Source: Rotaria sp. Silwood1 (taxonomy: Eukaryota; Rotifera; Eurotatoria; Philodinida; Philodinidae). From it: DNA of 64,000 nt. The stretch spans positions 1,147,098 to 1,211,097 of the forward strand of contig CAJNOP010000031.1 of NCBI GenBank assembly GCA_905250075.1, written 5' to 3'. Below are positions 52,761 through 64,000 of this stretch, in pieces. Position 1 is the stretch's first letter. The number at the start of each line of letters is the position of its first letter. The notes beneath the pieces are model-generated. The model had not been told where the DNA came from, searched no databases, and saw nothing but the letters and a program-made list of their open reading frames with translations. A program made the position numbers and the translations under genes.

Positions 52761-53014
52761 AAGTCTGCCGTTTTCTCCTTGTTTATTAGACTTATGTTGA
52801 CACTGAACAAATTTGTGACACAAGTTCCTTGCTCACAAAATATGCATAGCGCTTCTCCAAAAACAATTGCATAAACAGCCTTAGCCTTTCGCTGTCAGAT
52901 CCGTGAACAAATATTTTGCTATTATATTGATCATGCATATATAATACTTGACATATGTCAGAAAATGTTTGTTTTTATTCGCAAGTGTATATGACCAACA
53001 ACAAAATAAATGAA

Positions 53015-54214
53015 TCAATGACTAGCAAGTACGTTAGCAAAATGATACAATTCGTCTTTCGGTTCATAAACACCTAATTCTGTCCCACATTCACTGCATA
53101 ATACAGGTCTTAATATATCGTCTTTAATTTCTTGTTCTTCTTTATCATTTACAGAATCAGGATTATCTGTTTTAAATCGTTTATTACTATTCTTTTTCTT
53201 TTGTTTCAACGATTTTTGACTGCTAACCGTCGATACACGAGCAATACGATTTTCATCAATTGTACAATTAAAGACAAACATTGCTCGATATTGATTTCGA
53301 TTTGTTTCATGTCTATTCAAACAAGAATTGAAGATTAGAAAAGAATAATTGAAAATCTTTTAGATTACCTTTGACAATCGTGACAAACTAATACCATACA
53401 ACCTGGACAATTAAGAACTGCATCAGTTGGTCCAAGTGATGATGCATCTGGTTTTTGTGTGATGTTAGCTCCTCGAGATCTAAACAGAGTAATTTCTAAA
53501 CAAAAATAAAGAGAAAACAAAAATGAATCTACTTGAGACGTTCGTTTGTCATCCATTTTTCATCTTCTTCTTCTTCATCAGGATCATAAAGAAGATCATC
53601 ATTAATCTTTTCTTGATCATCCTTATTCACTACTGATTGATCTAGAAGATTGCTTGATTGATACAAAAAAAATTGTTTTATAAGATAAGTCTCTTACTTT
53701 TTTCATCGTTTTCATCATCACTATGATCGTCATTTTGTTCATTAACTATAATTTTCTTTTCTTGCTGTGTTTTCTGAGCTAAATCATAAACAAAAGAAAA
53801 GTTCACTTCATAACAATAAAATAAAAAGAGAAAGCTCACTAGATATCGGTAAGTCAAATGATCCACGTGAAATAAAATTATGATAAATTTGATCTAATTC
53901 ATCTTCCATTTCATTAGCAAATGCATTTGAAGTAGTAGATGTCGATAAAGAATTTTTATTTTTCGTTCCATGAGACATTGTCTTTTCGATGTATTCACGT
54001 AGTGGTCGATCAAATTCATCATCGGAACTAAAGAAATATTACGTAGTTTGTTTTTTTTTCAAATAAAAGTTTATAAAATATTGAAACTTATTCACCTGCC
54101 CGAGCCAACATCACCCTGAGTTATTGCGCTACTGCAAGGGATTTCGTCATCATCATCACTCGGTTCATTATCAACTTCATAACCAGTATAATATTTAAAA
54201 CGTTGATCAGTCAT
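53015..54214 (-). CDS. EAPP: E2F-associated phosphoprotein (EAPP)
   Basis: EAPP is a nuclear phosphoprotein reported to bind E2F transcription factors and modulate E2F target genes and p21. Six exons (54214-54096, 54027-53840, 53778-53698, 53641-53533, 53479-53369, 53312-53015) join in phase to 301 aa; human EAPP is 285. The N-terminal half is acidic and Ser-rich (NEPSDDDDEIP, GSGSSDDEFD) as in the family. The conserved C-terminal half is unmistakable: LLYDPDEEEEDEKW, TDAVLNCPGCMVLVCHDCQRHE, QYRAMFVFNC, then PVLCSECGTELGVYEPKDELYHF and the terminal NVLASH. Two CxxC pairs (CPGC/CHDC and CSEC) suggest zinc binding. The first exon follows an acceptor-like TTTTAG, so an additional 5' non-coding exon is likely. 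Confidence 0.95.
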
Positions 54215-54857
54215 TTGATCTAAAACAATATATAAATTATATTTAATTTCAATAGTTAATTTTAATTCTTTTAAAAAAAATGCTTGATAGCCGTTTTGAC
54301 ACTAGGGAAATTAGTTAAATTTGGATTTTTAGTAAACATTTTCTTTTTCCTTGAAAAAGTCAACTGTATGAATCATGAAATAAATTGATTGAGCAATAAA
54401 GAAATCCAATAAATCGTTTGCCTAATACGACATCTATAGATTAAAATGAATTCATAAGTTGATGGAAGAGATATATTATCTATTTTCAAATTAAATCGAA
54501 AATAGATAGAAGAAACTCGTTTCACGATCTATATAAAGAAGACATCAATTAACATAATAACATAACTCCATGTTCCGTTTGTTGACAGCCAACACTTAAT
54601 ATTCTTTTATGCCTTTTTAACATCGAATTGACTCATGTAGGACGATTCTTTTGCTCGATACCACGAAAGAATCAATCAGTGTATCATCAATATGAACATT
54701 TTCAAAGAAAGTAGAATTAACAAAACAATTTCATTACCATTATTAATGACAAAAGAGAAACAAAATTTAATCAAAGATAAAATAATTTATTTTATAGAAA
54801 AAAGATAAATATGTATGTACTGATTTCTTTCTTTTAGTTCATCAAATATTCTTGTTA
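54215..54857. other. Intergenic spacer
   Basis: Upstream flank of EAPP and 3' flank of the histidine phosphatase gene. AT-rich with no recognisable gene or repeat. A non-coding 5' exon of EAPP may lie here. Confidence 0.5.
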
Positions 54858-56342
54858 TTATTGTCCATTCGAAATAGGATTAAACGGTTGATCCGAATAT
54901 TTCCATTTTGAACCATCATATTCAGCAACAAACATTGCTAATGGTGGATATGTGGACACAGTACGATAAAAAGTGTCCATATTTGGCTTTAATCGTTTTA
55001 TTGCACTAGTCAAAGCTAGTAAACCTGGTGCATGTGTAACAATAAGTACTGTACCACCATAAATTCCATATCTATCAATAATTTCACGCATAACAACAAC
55101 ACTTCTTTCAAAATATTCATCTAATGTTTCTGGTACAGTTACTTTTGGAATTATTGGTTTATATTCACGCTTAATATTATATCTATTTGCTATTAATTCT
55201 TTTTTCGTCATAAAACTATCGACTAGTTTATAATTAAAATGAGGACATTCGAATAGGCCAGGTTCAATACGAATTGGAATATGATCACGACGTTCCATAC
55301 CTATATGAAGAATTATCAAGGAATATTTAATGAAGAAAAACAAATGACATTGCAATATACCTGTTAGAATACGTTCGCATGTTTGTACACAACGAAGAGC
55401 CGTTGATGAAAGACAGATGTCAACTACAAGATTATGATTCATTAGAACACGTCCAGTAAGACGAGCAGTTTTTAAACCACGAACTATAATAAATAATATA
55501 ACTTGCTAAATTTTGAAAAGCAGAGGATAAATCTGTTGACCTGTTAATGGTACATCAAATTCATACGCTTGATTAAAACGTCTTTTTGGCAACAAAAGTG
55601 GTAAATTTGGATCGTAAGCTTTATATGTAGGTGTATGAAAAGCTTTACTAAACCAATTTGGACCAAGTGCTTGATTGGCTCGTTCACCATGACGGACAAA
55701 AATGATTCTGAATGGTCTAACTGAAGGTGTAGCAGCAAGCAGTCTACCACGTTCTGGTGGTACACTTAAACGAATACCATGTGCTCTATGGTTTTCACTC
55801 GGAATAGATGAGTGATGAACCCGATGGCGTCTATTATTGTCGTAGTTCAAATCTTCATCTCTATCATAATCATTTTGAGTACTCGGAAGAGATGAATGAG
55901 CAGTAAGATGAGCTTTGTCTGATAATCGATATTGAAGTGAAACAACTGGCACTTGTTTTGATGACTGTTTCAGTGATTGTCGTACAGGTAATCTTGGTGA
56001 TACCAAAAATTCATAATTACCACTATTATGAAGATGATGTTTTGATGTATTCCTAGATATTGCCAGTGCGCCGTCAGTATCATAAGATGTATCTGAATGT
56101 ATAGCATGAGATAATGATTTTGAAGTATGAACAGGTGTTAATGATGATGCATCATAATACTGATTTATTGATTGTTGATGTAAATGTTGATGTTGGTAAT
56201 TACTATTATTATCCGATATTTTTCGTGAAAGTAAACGTGAATGTAACGAATGAATATTACTTGAATTATTATTGTAATCATTAATACTATTATTAGTCGA
56301 GTTCCGCTCACGAAGCATTACTTCATTTGAGTTATCGATCAT
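54858..56342 (-). CDS. UBASH3/STS-like histidine phosphatase with long disordered N terminus
   Basis: Three exons (56342-55541, 55483-55361, 55300-54858) join in phase to 455 aa. Residues ~1-205 are low-complexity and rich in Asn, Ser, His, Arg and Gln, with no recognisable domain. From ~210 comes a histidine-phosphatase (phosphoglycerate-mutase fold) domain as in UBASH3A/B (STS-1/2): IIFVRHGER with the catalytic His (~218), a long insert with NWFSKAF and DPNLPLLLP, DVPLTG, CLSSTALRCVQTCERIL, RIEPGLFECPHF, YFERS, and VLIVTHAPGLLAL with the second His. These are the features of the STS phosphatase branch rather than of glycolytic mutase. UBASH3 proteins carry UBA and SH3 domains before this module; both are absent here. 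The enzyme is probably an active phosphatase with unknown substrate. It is divergent with the AlkB-like gene. Confidence 0.9.
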
Positions 56343-56962
56343 TTTTGTCTGTCTGACGATACTATTGACACAGACTGGTCAAAAATGAAAAGGAATGACA
56401 CCTTTTTTCCTCTACTCAGTGTAAGGCTGTAGTTTATGTATATATATGCGTCACAGTTCACTGCTTCTTGTAGCATTCGTTGTAAAATTATGTAAATGTT
56501 AGTAATATGATATACAAACACAACAACAAGGTGATATCAAAGAACGAAAGGGCAATCATAAATGCGTAAAAAAACAAGATGTTCTAATCAACTAGAAAAT
56601 ACAGAAAAAATAATTTGTGAAAAAAGAAATTGCACTATTCATTTGATTGAAAACACCGGCTGCTTCTTAATTGCGGACAAAATTTCAGCCCTCACCCCAC
56701 ACTGTCGGCATGCTAATTGGTTTGATTTTCGTCCGCAATCAAGAAGACACGAAAACAACAAATTAAAATAGTATGTGATAATAATTAGACGATCTTTTCT
56801 GAAAACAAAACTGCAAATAACTGCTGCCCTCTGACTCACTCATGACTCATATTGACTCAACAAAATTTTTCTCTTCTGTCTTATCCGTGAGTATTTCACA
56901 ATTCTACATCAAATTGATATAATACTTGTTTTTTGGTACGATTTCATTGTTCGGAATTTCTC
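56343..56962. promoter_or_regulatory. Divergent promoter region
   Basis: 620 bp between the start codons of the minus-strand phosphatase and the plus-strand AlkB-like gene, so both promoters are expected here. No specific element can be named. The interior has short open frames on both strands without recognisable products. Confidence 0.4.
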
Positions 56963-57903
56963 ATGTCAGCATCATCATCTAAAACATTTAAACGTAAGAA
57001 AGAATCATGGTCTTCTGATCATGATAGGCAAATTGATGTAAAACAAGATGCTGATTGTCAGCCGAAACTACTCGGAGAAGGAGATAGTTGGTATAAAGAG
57101 CAATTATTCTCTCCGAATGCATCAATTGAAATTTTAAAAGAACTTGATGAACAGATTGTTTATTTGCCTCGTGAACAATTTAAATTTAAAATTTTTAATA
57201 CTGTTAATCTTTTACCACGTGATAAGGCTTTTTATGGTGACGTGTATTCAGATGGTAGTTGTAAGTATTTAAATTAATTCTTTTTAAAATTTTTCTATAT
57301 CTTTATATAGATCCACTCTTTCGATACGAATCACAAAAAGATATTATTTATCCAGAAGTAAAATCATGGCCACCTGTACTTAAAAGATTGCGAGATATGA
57401 TATTTGAACTAACTGGTCAAAGATGTAATCATTGTGTTGTTAATCAATATCGAGGTAATTATAAATTTTATTAGATAATTCCAAATCGATCTATCTTCTT
57501 ATTGACAGATAACAATGATCATATTGGATATCATTTTGATAAAACTCGTGATTTTGTAAATGATTCTAATGTATTAGTACTTTCATTTGGTGGCGAACGA
57601 CTTTTACGTTTAAAACATAATGAAAGCAAGATCACAGAAGATATTCACTTGAAATCAGGTTCACTTTTTGTTCTTGGATGGAAAACGAATTCAATTTGGA
57701 AACATTCTATTGTTAAAACACAACGTCCGTGTGATCGACGTGTTAGTCTTACTTATCGTCTGATTAAAACTATCTTACATAAAGATGGAACACTTACTGA
57801 AACCAATGGTTCTGATATTATAATAGAAAAAACTACTCAAAATGATTCGGATGTAATTGAGCATGAAACAAAAAAGATAAAAGTACATGAAAAAAGTGAC
57901 TGA
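56963..57903 (+). CDS. AlkB-family Fe(II)/2-oxoglutarate dioxygenase (ALKBH2/3-like)
   Basis: Three exons (56963-57260, 57311-57454, 57509-57903) join in phase to 278 aa. The start is the ATG of MSASSS. The fold signatures of AlkB homologues are in order: FNTVNLLPRDKAFYGDVY, WPPVLKRLRD, CNHCVVNQYRDNNDHIGYHFD with the iron ligands His156 and Asp158, LVLSFGGERLLRLKH, SGSLFVLGW, the third ligand His213 in IWKHSI, and RRVSLTYR with the 2-oxoglutarate-binding arginines (~225 and 231). The architecture matches the nucleic-acid demethylases ALKBH2/ALKBH3, which reverse alkylation damage such as 1-methyladenine. Note His-Phe-Asp rather than the usual HRDDE run. Lys/Arg-rich termini (TFKRKKE and ETKKIKVHEK) suggest nuclear localisation. 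DNA versus RNA substrate cannot be read from sequence. Confidence 0.9.
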
Positions 57904-58258
57904 TATATTTTTTTATATTTTTATTAACCTTGATTAACATATATTGGATGATTGTCATTGTGTTTGAAAAAAATAAAATTTCTATCAGTGCTTGATTCAT
58001 TCGTTTGTTTGACCGATCGGAAGTTTCAATGATGATGCTTTGAAAATCTGGATTTTTCGAAGACATCTATCATGATTATTGTTTGGAGTATTATCTATAC
58101 TAGACATGACATCTTACAGTGGATGTCGCTTTTGGCACATCCATGAATTTTTCATCAAATCTAATGAAAGAACTGTTTCGGAGAAAGAAAAACGGTCATT
58201 TAGTAAAAAGCAGACGCCACCTTACAACAAATAGAAAGTTATTTTTAGTTGTAACAAA

Positions 58259-58420
58259 ATGGTATACGATAGTCGTCGTGTATTTAGCTTTTTTTCTCTC
58301 TGGCAATTAAACAATGAAGACGTCAATGGTGCAGTAATATTTACTGGCATTGTATTAATTATTCTTGTTCTCATTATTATATTAATTTGTGAACGTTGTC
58401 ATAAAATATCTTGTTGTTGA
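58259..58420 (+). CDS. 53-aa single-pass membrane microprotein
   Basis: A short intact frame (53 aa) starts MVYDSRRVFSFFSLW, continues with an acidic patch NNEDVNGA, then one strong transmembrane helix (VIFTGIVLIILVLIIILIC), and ends ERCHKISCC. Charge on the two sides and the Cys-rich membrane-proximal tail (possible palmitoylation or metal binding) resemble small integral membrane proteins of the SMIM type. An ATTTTTAG acceptor-like site lies just upstream, so the ATG may sit in a second exon. There is no homologue I can name. An overlapping frame at 58119-58310 in another phase is less convincing. Evidence is composition and topology only. Confidence 0.45.
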   Translation: MVYDSRRVFSFFSLWQLNNEDVNGAVIFTGIVLIILVLIIILICERCHKISCC

Positions 58421-61332
58421 TATTATCAACAACAATTTTATGAAACAAGAGGGTATGCTTACATATTGTTGACACAGTTTTTTATTAATTTTTATCCGTA
58501 TTTAGAATATGTACTGATTTATCGATATGATTAATTACAATCATCATTTATATGAGTAACATATCCTTTTAAAATTATGTTAAAATCGAAAGAAATGTAA
58601 ATATACTATCAAGCAAATTCATGAATAGTTAGCTCACATTTTGTTAATCTTATTTAATCGTATATAATATTTATACTCAATGATTATTTGTATTTTTGAC
58701 ACTGATTGCTTGTTCTACGTTATTTTTTAAATAAAGTCTGGAGAAATTTAAAAAAAAAGAGCTCAAACTTAACTTATCAGTTGTATGCAATGACAAATTG
58801 AATAATTGAATAATTGAAGCTGATTGATATTAACTATTATGTGTCTGTGGCGGTTGTTGATTTTATCAGGTTATCTGATGAAAATCAATATTGGTGCTTT
58901 TGTCCCATAAGTAATAAAACTATTAATATCTGTAAGATAAAAACCAACGTATGCATTATATGCTGATATATTTGTCGATTGAACGAAAAAAACTTAATAA
59001 TATTGATGAGTTTGGTAGATCCATCAATTGTATGATCTTTTTATAGAAAAAGATTGCCTTGAAACCGGTTTGCAGTTTTTACGAAAAACATCGTTGTGGA
59101 TACAGGTAGAGTATAATGGATAGGATAGGATAAAAGCTTTGAGATAAAATATTTTCTTCATTTTTGTCTCCCTTGGAAGTGTTTCTGAGCAGTCAAAAGC
59201 TATGGCTTAGGACCAGCATTTTGTGTTTTTCGAATACGGCCTTGCCAATTTTATTTCAGTTTTTGCTCGAATGTAGTGAGGTAATCTGTGAAAGACTCAA
59301 AAAATAAGTTTGAACTGAATGTCAGAGACGAAGTTTCTACTGTAAATAGTTGTTCATTTTCATCTGCTAGAAAAGTGTTGCAGACAAGTCAAAAACTTGA
59401 AATGTGGTCATCAGAGTTTTGTGCTCTCTTTTGAATATGGAATTAGAAATACTATGTCTGTTTTTTGGTCGAGACTAGTGATGAAAGTTTTCAAATACCC
59501 TAAAAAATTATATTGAATAGTGCAACAATAGGATTTTACTAGTCTCTATAAGTTTCCTTTTCGAAGAAGTCAAGAAATATTGAAATCGATTGTTTTTTCG
59601 AACAAATACTTCTTCATAGAATGTTATATTGAACTAAGCTAAGACGATTACCTAAGTGAAGCTATAAATAGTTTGCCAAGAGCTTCTTTCTATATGCAAC
59701 GTCTTTTGGACAGAAGTCGAATTGTCTAAAATTGAGGATTCAAAAGAAAAGAAAATTGAAGTGATTCGTAGAAAAATTTCAATAGTATATTTTGTAGGGT
59801 AGCTTCTGTTCTATAAATTGATATATTAAAAAAAGTGTCAAAATTTACTTGCAAGTCGCAATGGTGACAGTAAAGAAGTGTACAGAAAAATTCTCTATCG
59901 AAAGCTTCTTTTTTGAATCTTTTCAATGATTATCTCATTAGTCTCAAGAAAAATTTGAAAGTAAATTTCTAATCCTACAGTGGTAATCACTTTCGAGGAG
60001 TCAAAACTAAAGAAACATTTTGTCTCAAAACTTTCGGTGCATCTTTTATCATGACAATCTAAAAAAACTTTTATACACAAACTGACGATAGTGATAGCAT
60101 CAGTTATAATCTAAATACTATGTAGCTATAAATATATACATACATTTCAGAGATCTTGACATTAGCCAATTGGCTCAAACAAGTTTCATACCAGTCGAAA
60201 ATTTTAAAAAGTATGAGGAAATATCCAAATATGAGTTCCGAATGAAATGGTGAAAATGAAATATATTCGTACATTTGTTTAACCAAGTAAAATGCACATA
60301 TGCACTTGATTTTTCAGAAGCAAAGTATATAGTTATGAAGTTTGTGGTATAGTGCAGAAAAATAAACCAGTATTCATTTTGTTATCTGATCAAAAATGTA
60401 AAACAAATGCATATGGTTAAATAAATGACAAATATACCTGCAATTACTTCGTAATCAAAAACCAGCAGAAAAACATTTGAGAAGAAAGCATCGAACATTC
60501 TATTTCAGTAGAAATACACGAAAAATCAAGATTTTACTACTCGATGAAGAAGCAAGATCAGAAAAAAAAATCAATCAAAATTGTTATTTTATATTTTTCT
60601 TCTTCATTATGCATATCTACATGACCATTAAAAAACGATATTGAACAATTATTTTTAGATTCAATCCATTACAATTGTTCATTTTGACTGGAATCACTTT
60701 CAGCAACTTCACTTTCACTTCACAATTCATATAATTTTATTGAAGTTTTACTCATTTGAAATATAGAAGTGAAAGGGTTCATTAACGAAGTAACAAAAAA
60801 GTTGAATTAATAATCATCTATTTGTGTATCCCAAACATTAAATAAGAGAGGGATGTCAGTAGAAATGAAAAACAGGAACATCAATCCAATTGTAAAGTTA
60901 ATCAAGAGACATTGCGCTGTTTACGCCGTTGTTCATGCACAATGATGCAAATAAAAAAACCGAGCTTATGATGAATGTGCCAAAGACTTCGTATATTTTA
61001 GATCTTCATAGTACATATGCTATTCGGAATTTCATAAAGAAGAAATTATGGAAAATGAATTGTTGCACGGAGCGTCATCTATTGGTTAAGATCATTTTAT
61101 TTTCTACGACAACTGAAATATTTATTTGCCAGAAAAGTTCATCTGTTTAAACAAATAATAAAGAACCATTGTATTTATTTATATGTCTTACAAATCTAAA
61201 GCTCTTTGTTTAATCAACCAATGATAATACATACAAAATTAGCTGTCGAGAGCAATCAAGTAAAAATCTTTTGCTTATTTGTTTTGGTCTGCTATTAAAA
61301 TCATATTGTGTATATTATTAAACTTTTCCATC
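58421..61332. other. No gene recognised
   Basis: Intergenic region of 2.9 kb containing the ~190-bp tandem repeat at about 59178-59700 (separate entry). Remaining open frames are AT-driven and unconvincing. The last ~150 bp precede the PRC1 start codon and should contain its promoter. Confidence 0.5.
59178..59700. repeat. Diverged tandem repeat, ~190-bp period
   Basis: A unit beginning GTGTTTCTGAGCAGTCAAAA at 59178 recurs at about 59373 as GTGTTGCAGACAAGTCAAAA. Further paired words keep the same spacing: TTTTGTG followed by GAATAYGG; TTTTT.GCTCGA versus TTTTTGGTCGA; and CTCAAAAAATAAG versus CCTAAAAAATTAT. A weaker third unit may start near 59560 (GAAGTCAAGAAATATTGAAAT). Divergence is high (perhaps 35%), so the array is old. 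No coding potential. Confidence 0.6.
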
Positions 61333-63962
61333 ATGTCACGAATCTTAATTCGACAACCTGGTGATATTGTCAATGAAGTTTATTCTCAAAATATTTCATC
61401 TATTATTAAAATGTGTTTTGATGCTGGTGATGATCCAAGTACACTTATTGAAGAAGCTAAACGTGAACTTCAAGTAATTATTTAAAGTTTAATTTTCTTT
61501 TTGATTGAATAAACAACAAAAAGAAATTATAATTTAGAAAATGGTTACTGAAATGATAGCTGAAGATGATGCTTTACTCGAACGTAAACGTAGTGAACTT
61601 GCACCGATTCGTGCACGTTTTGAATCACTTTATCATGAATTACATCCTGATAAAACATGTCCACAATATGGAAATACATTGCCTGTTCTTCAAGCTTTAC
61701 GTATTTATGTTGATGAACATAAGAAATTAAAAGAAGAACATGAAAAATTACTTGAACGTGAACCAGATATTCGTCGTGAAGAAAGACAATTGTGTAATGA
61801 ATTAAATGAACGTTCATTACAAATTGATAATTCAAATTTTAATTCAAAACAATTAGTTACACAAATAAGTCTTTTATCGGAACATATTGCTGAATTACGT
61901 GAAGAAAAAGTATTAGAATGTTTATTTTTCAAAATTTTATTTTGAAAATTTTATTTTAGACAAAACGTATTAATCATTTAGCTGAAGTAATTCGAACGTT
62001 ACATGAATATGAAGAAGTTTATGGATGGAAAAGACCAACAAATGAAACAATGGTTGGACATTTATTAGCACTTGGTCTAACTCAAATCGATCAATATACA
62101 TTAACAAAAGAAGCTTTAGAACTTGTTGATAAAGAATTCGCTGAAGTAAGAATTCTTATCTTTTATGGAAAATTTTCAAAATCAAATTTTCAAATAGACA
62201 ACTGAACAAGTACAAAAAGCTGAAGCTTGTTTTGAACAATCACATAAACAATTATTAACATTAATGAGAAAACATCAATCATTAATTCCTAATGAAAAAG
62301 CTGTAGCAGTTACAAATAGTAAACATTGTCGAATATCAAAATTACCTGATGTAAGTTTTCATTATGAGTAATACTCTATATAAGCCATAATCGACTTCGC
62401 ACAATCAATGGTCGCCAATTGGGCTAGCTTTTTATATAAGTTATAGTGGAAAGTGTTTGATAAATTTCTAGGCAAGTCGTTCGAAAAAATATCGTTTCAT
62501 TCTCGTAATCGAAAGATTTTTCCAAGATTACTATCGTTGAAGAAGCACAATTTTTGCGATCTTTATGACAATATAAAAACTAGCTTAATAGGCAACCACC
62601 AATTGAGCAGTTTCTATGAAAATTGATCATGATTCAGGTGAAGTAGCTCCTATATGAATATAAATGCCAAAAAAAAAGAAACAAAATTTTTAATCTAGCT
62701 TATTGCGGAAGTCGATCGATATACGGAACATGCAATGGAAAAATTAACAAGTGACATATTAAAAGCACGTGAACGAATTCATGTTATACTTAATAAACTT
62801 TCAGTTAATGATGTTACTAATGATTCGAAATATGCTATTTTATATACTAGTAAATATCAATGTTGTTAATTTTTATTATAAACGAAAAGTTTTTTATCGT
62901 TAAATTTTAGATGATTTTACAGAAGATGTATATTTTATGCATGAAGAACTTGTACAAGAATTAGAAGCTCAATATGAAGTTAATAAATCAATGTATGAAC
63001 AAATTGAAATATGGAATGAATTATTTCTTGAATTTCAAGAATTTGAAGTAAAATTTTTCTTTGATTTTTTTTCTTCTATATTTTATGAAATATTTCCTTT
63101 AGAAAAATGCTAGTGATCCACAACGTTTTCATCGTCGAGGTTATAGTGCACTTGCAGAAGAAAAAACTCGTAAAAAATTAGAAGCAACATTACGAGAATG
63201 TGAATTACGTCTTCAAAAGCTTGCTAATGAATTTATAGATAAAAATAATGGACAACCATTTATTATGAGTGCTAATGGAAAAGAAATTACAGATTATATT
63301 GCACAAAGAAAAGAAGATTATACTAAAGCAAAAGAACGAGAACGTGAAGCTGCAAAAGTAAGATAAGAAAATATTTCATTTTCGATACATTCATTAAACT
63401 ATGTACATTATTTTATAAAGATTATCAATAAATGATACTAACATTCATATTCAGAGCAAATATCTTAGTACAAAAAAAAAGTGACCTTCATCTAATAAAT
63501 CTATTAACAATCCATAAACTATGGACTTTTTATTATTAGATAAATAATAGGAAAAACTAATATTGATACACTATTTTAAACGTCTGTTCTTATGCATAGT
63601 TTATTTTAGGTAATAATCAGAGCAGCTAACATTCTTTAACACTTATTAACATTTTGGTGACGATATAGACTTTAAACCTCTCATGAATATTTAAGTAACT
63701 AAAATATGAAGGAAAAATAGACTTATAATGTAGTTTATAAGCACTAGTACCTTTTTAATTTTTATAATGGTTTGTCAAATCATGTCAAGTTCATAACTTT
63801 GTGGGTCTTAGCACAGATGTAACCATCTTTTATTATTAGTCTTTGAAAATTATGAAGATACCAAGAAAATTACTCATTATTATCAAATTCACCTCTCGTT
63901 TGATTTTACTATTGTCTCTCTACAGGATTTTAATCGAAGAGGAAGAGGAAAGAAGGCTTCAG
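61333..63962 (+). CDS. PRC1: PRC1/Ase1/MAP65-family microtubule cross-linker (3' partial)
   Basis: Antiparallel microtubule bundler of the spindle midzone, required for cytokinesis with kinesin-4. Exons 61333-61473, 61538-61909, 61960-62145, 62198-62350, 62699-62849, 62911-63047 and 63103-63357 join in phase to 465 aa. The N terminus is a coiled coil with the dimerisation and rod region (IIKMCFDAGDD, LERKRSELAPIRARFESL, LLALGLTQIDQYTLTKEAL). The microtubule-binding spectrin-like domain follows, including ILYTNDFTEDVYFMHEELVQELEAQY and the family signature KNASDPQRFHRRGYSALAEEKTRKKLE, then FIMSANGKEITDYIAQRKEDY. A possible eighth exon (63926-63962; basic DFNRRGRGKKAS) follows a 568-bp intron, but its assignment is weak. 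The basic C-terminal tail is beyond the window. The longest internal intron (62351-62698) holds a MITE-like element. Confidence 0.93.
62402..62606. mobile_element. MITE-like element in a PRC1 intron
   Basis: 36-bp arms at 62402-62437 and 62571-62606 are inverted copies that differ mostly by transitions (CAATYRRTGGTYGCCWATTRRGCTAGYTTTTTATAT). The ~130-bp interior is non-coding. It lies wholly within the 348-bp intron between exons 4 and 5, whereas most neighbouring introns are 50-65 bp. Flanking duplication is not clear. Confidence 0.65.
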
Positions 63963-64000
63963 GTTATTTTTAGTCCTTACGTTCTATACATCTCATAGAA

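Larger units (their letters stand above)
50081..53014. other. Unassigned repeat-rich intergenic region
   Basis: Contains fragmentary frames (for example 50741-50962, start TKWRNRLLSLVAKL) and no identifiable gene. Two diverged copies of a ~50-bp segment with GGTNACCAGYTC and TTAACCGTR lie at about 51918-51968 and 52108-52158 (separate entry). A degenerate GGATTC-type tandem is at 52665-52760. The final ~500 bp are the 3' flank of EAPP. Confidence 0.45.

Noticed and set aside
55544-55765. Second minus-strand frame overlapping the phosphatase exon
   Set aside because: Out-of-frame shadow of the RHG-containing exon.
61545-61932. Minus-strand frames opposite PRC1 exon 2
   Set aside because: Antisense shadows of a long coding exon; they contain no independent motif.

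Overview
The window is eukaryotic nuclear DNA, strongly AT-rich (roughly 70% A+T by eye). Its protein-coding genes are split by short introns (mostly 45-100 bp, GT..AG, acceptors such as TTTAG or ATAG rather than the nematode TTTCAG). The proteins are clearly animal: AP-3 sigma, ARPC2, DDX11, EAPP, PRC1, an intermediate filament protein with a lamin-tail domain, and a UBASH3-like phosphatase. Small introns, base composition, a FLYWCH-type MULE transposon and a degenerate TGTGGG-rich tract together suggest a rotifer, most likely bdelloid. That is an inference, and a BLAST search of the conserved genes would settle it. There is one 10-base N gap (41516-41525).

Layout: 1-9.4 kb is gene-poor. 9.4-10.0 kb is a broken eIF1A copy. 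12.3-15.4 kb holds AP-3 sigma (-), a neuronal-calcium-sensor-like protein (+) and a SPATA2/PUB-like protein (-). 15.4-19.9 kb is empty. 19.9-22.8 kb has a cytosolic-type acetoacetyl-CoA thiolase and a FAM174-like membrane protein (both -). 22.8-27.6 kb is empty. 27.6-30.7 kb has an unknown membrane protein (+) convergent with ARPC2 (-). 31.6-33.3 kb carries a decayed papain-like protease and another gene relic. 34.3-41.1 kb is a 25-exon DDX11/CHL1 helicase (-). 42.6-44.6 kb is an intermediate filament gene (-). 44.6-53 kb is a repeat and transposon zone: unrecognised debris, a GT-rich degenerate tract, and a decayed FLYWCH-MULE with GTCGAC-array ends and a nested hAT-type MITE. 53.0-58.4 kb is gene-dense: EAPP (-), UBASH3-like histidine phosphatase (-), AlkB-like dioxygenase (+) and a 53-aa membrane microprotein (+). 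58.4-61.3 kb is empty apart from a ~190-bp tandem repeat. PRC1/Ase1 (+) runs off the right end.

There is no operon logic; the genes are independent housekeeping or cytoskeletal units, with two close divergent pairs (AP3S/NCS-like and UBASH3-like/AlkB) that may share promoters. No convincing new multi-gene system was found. The most interesting points are the thiolase lacking its second catalytic cysteine, the intermediate filament protein with a lamin tail but no CaaX end, the nested transposons with an 8-bp target duplication and motif-array ends, the telomere-like GT tract, and several unrecognised repeats placed inside introns. Exon joins were worked out by hand from splice sites and reading phase. 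For the intact genes the phases close across all exons, which is the main support for the models.
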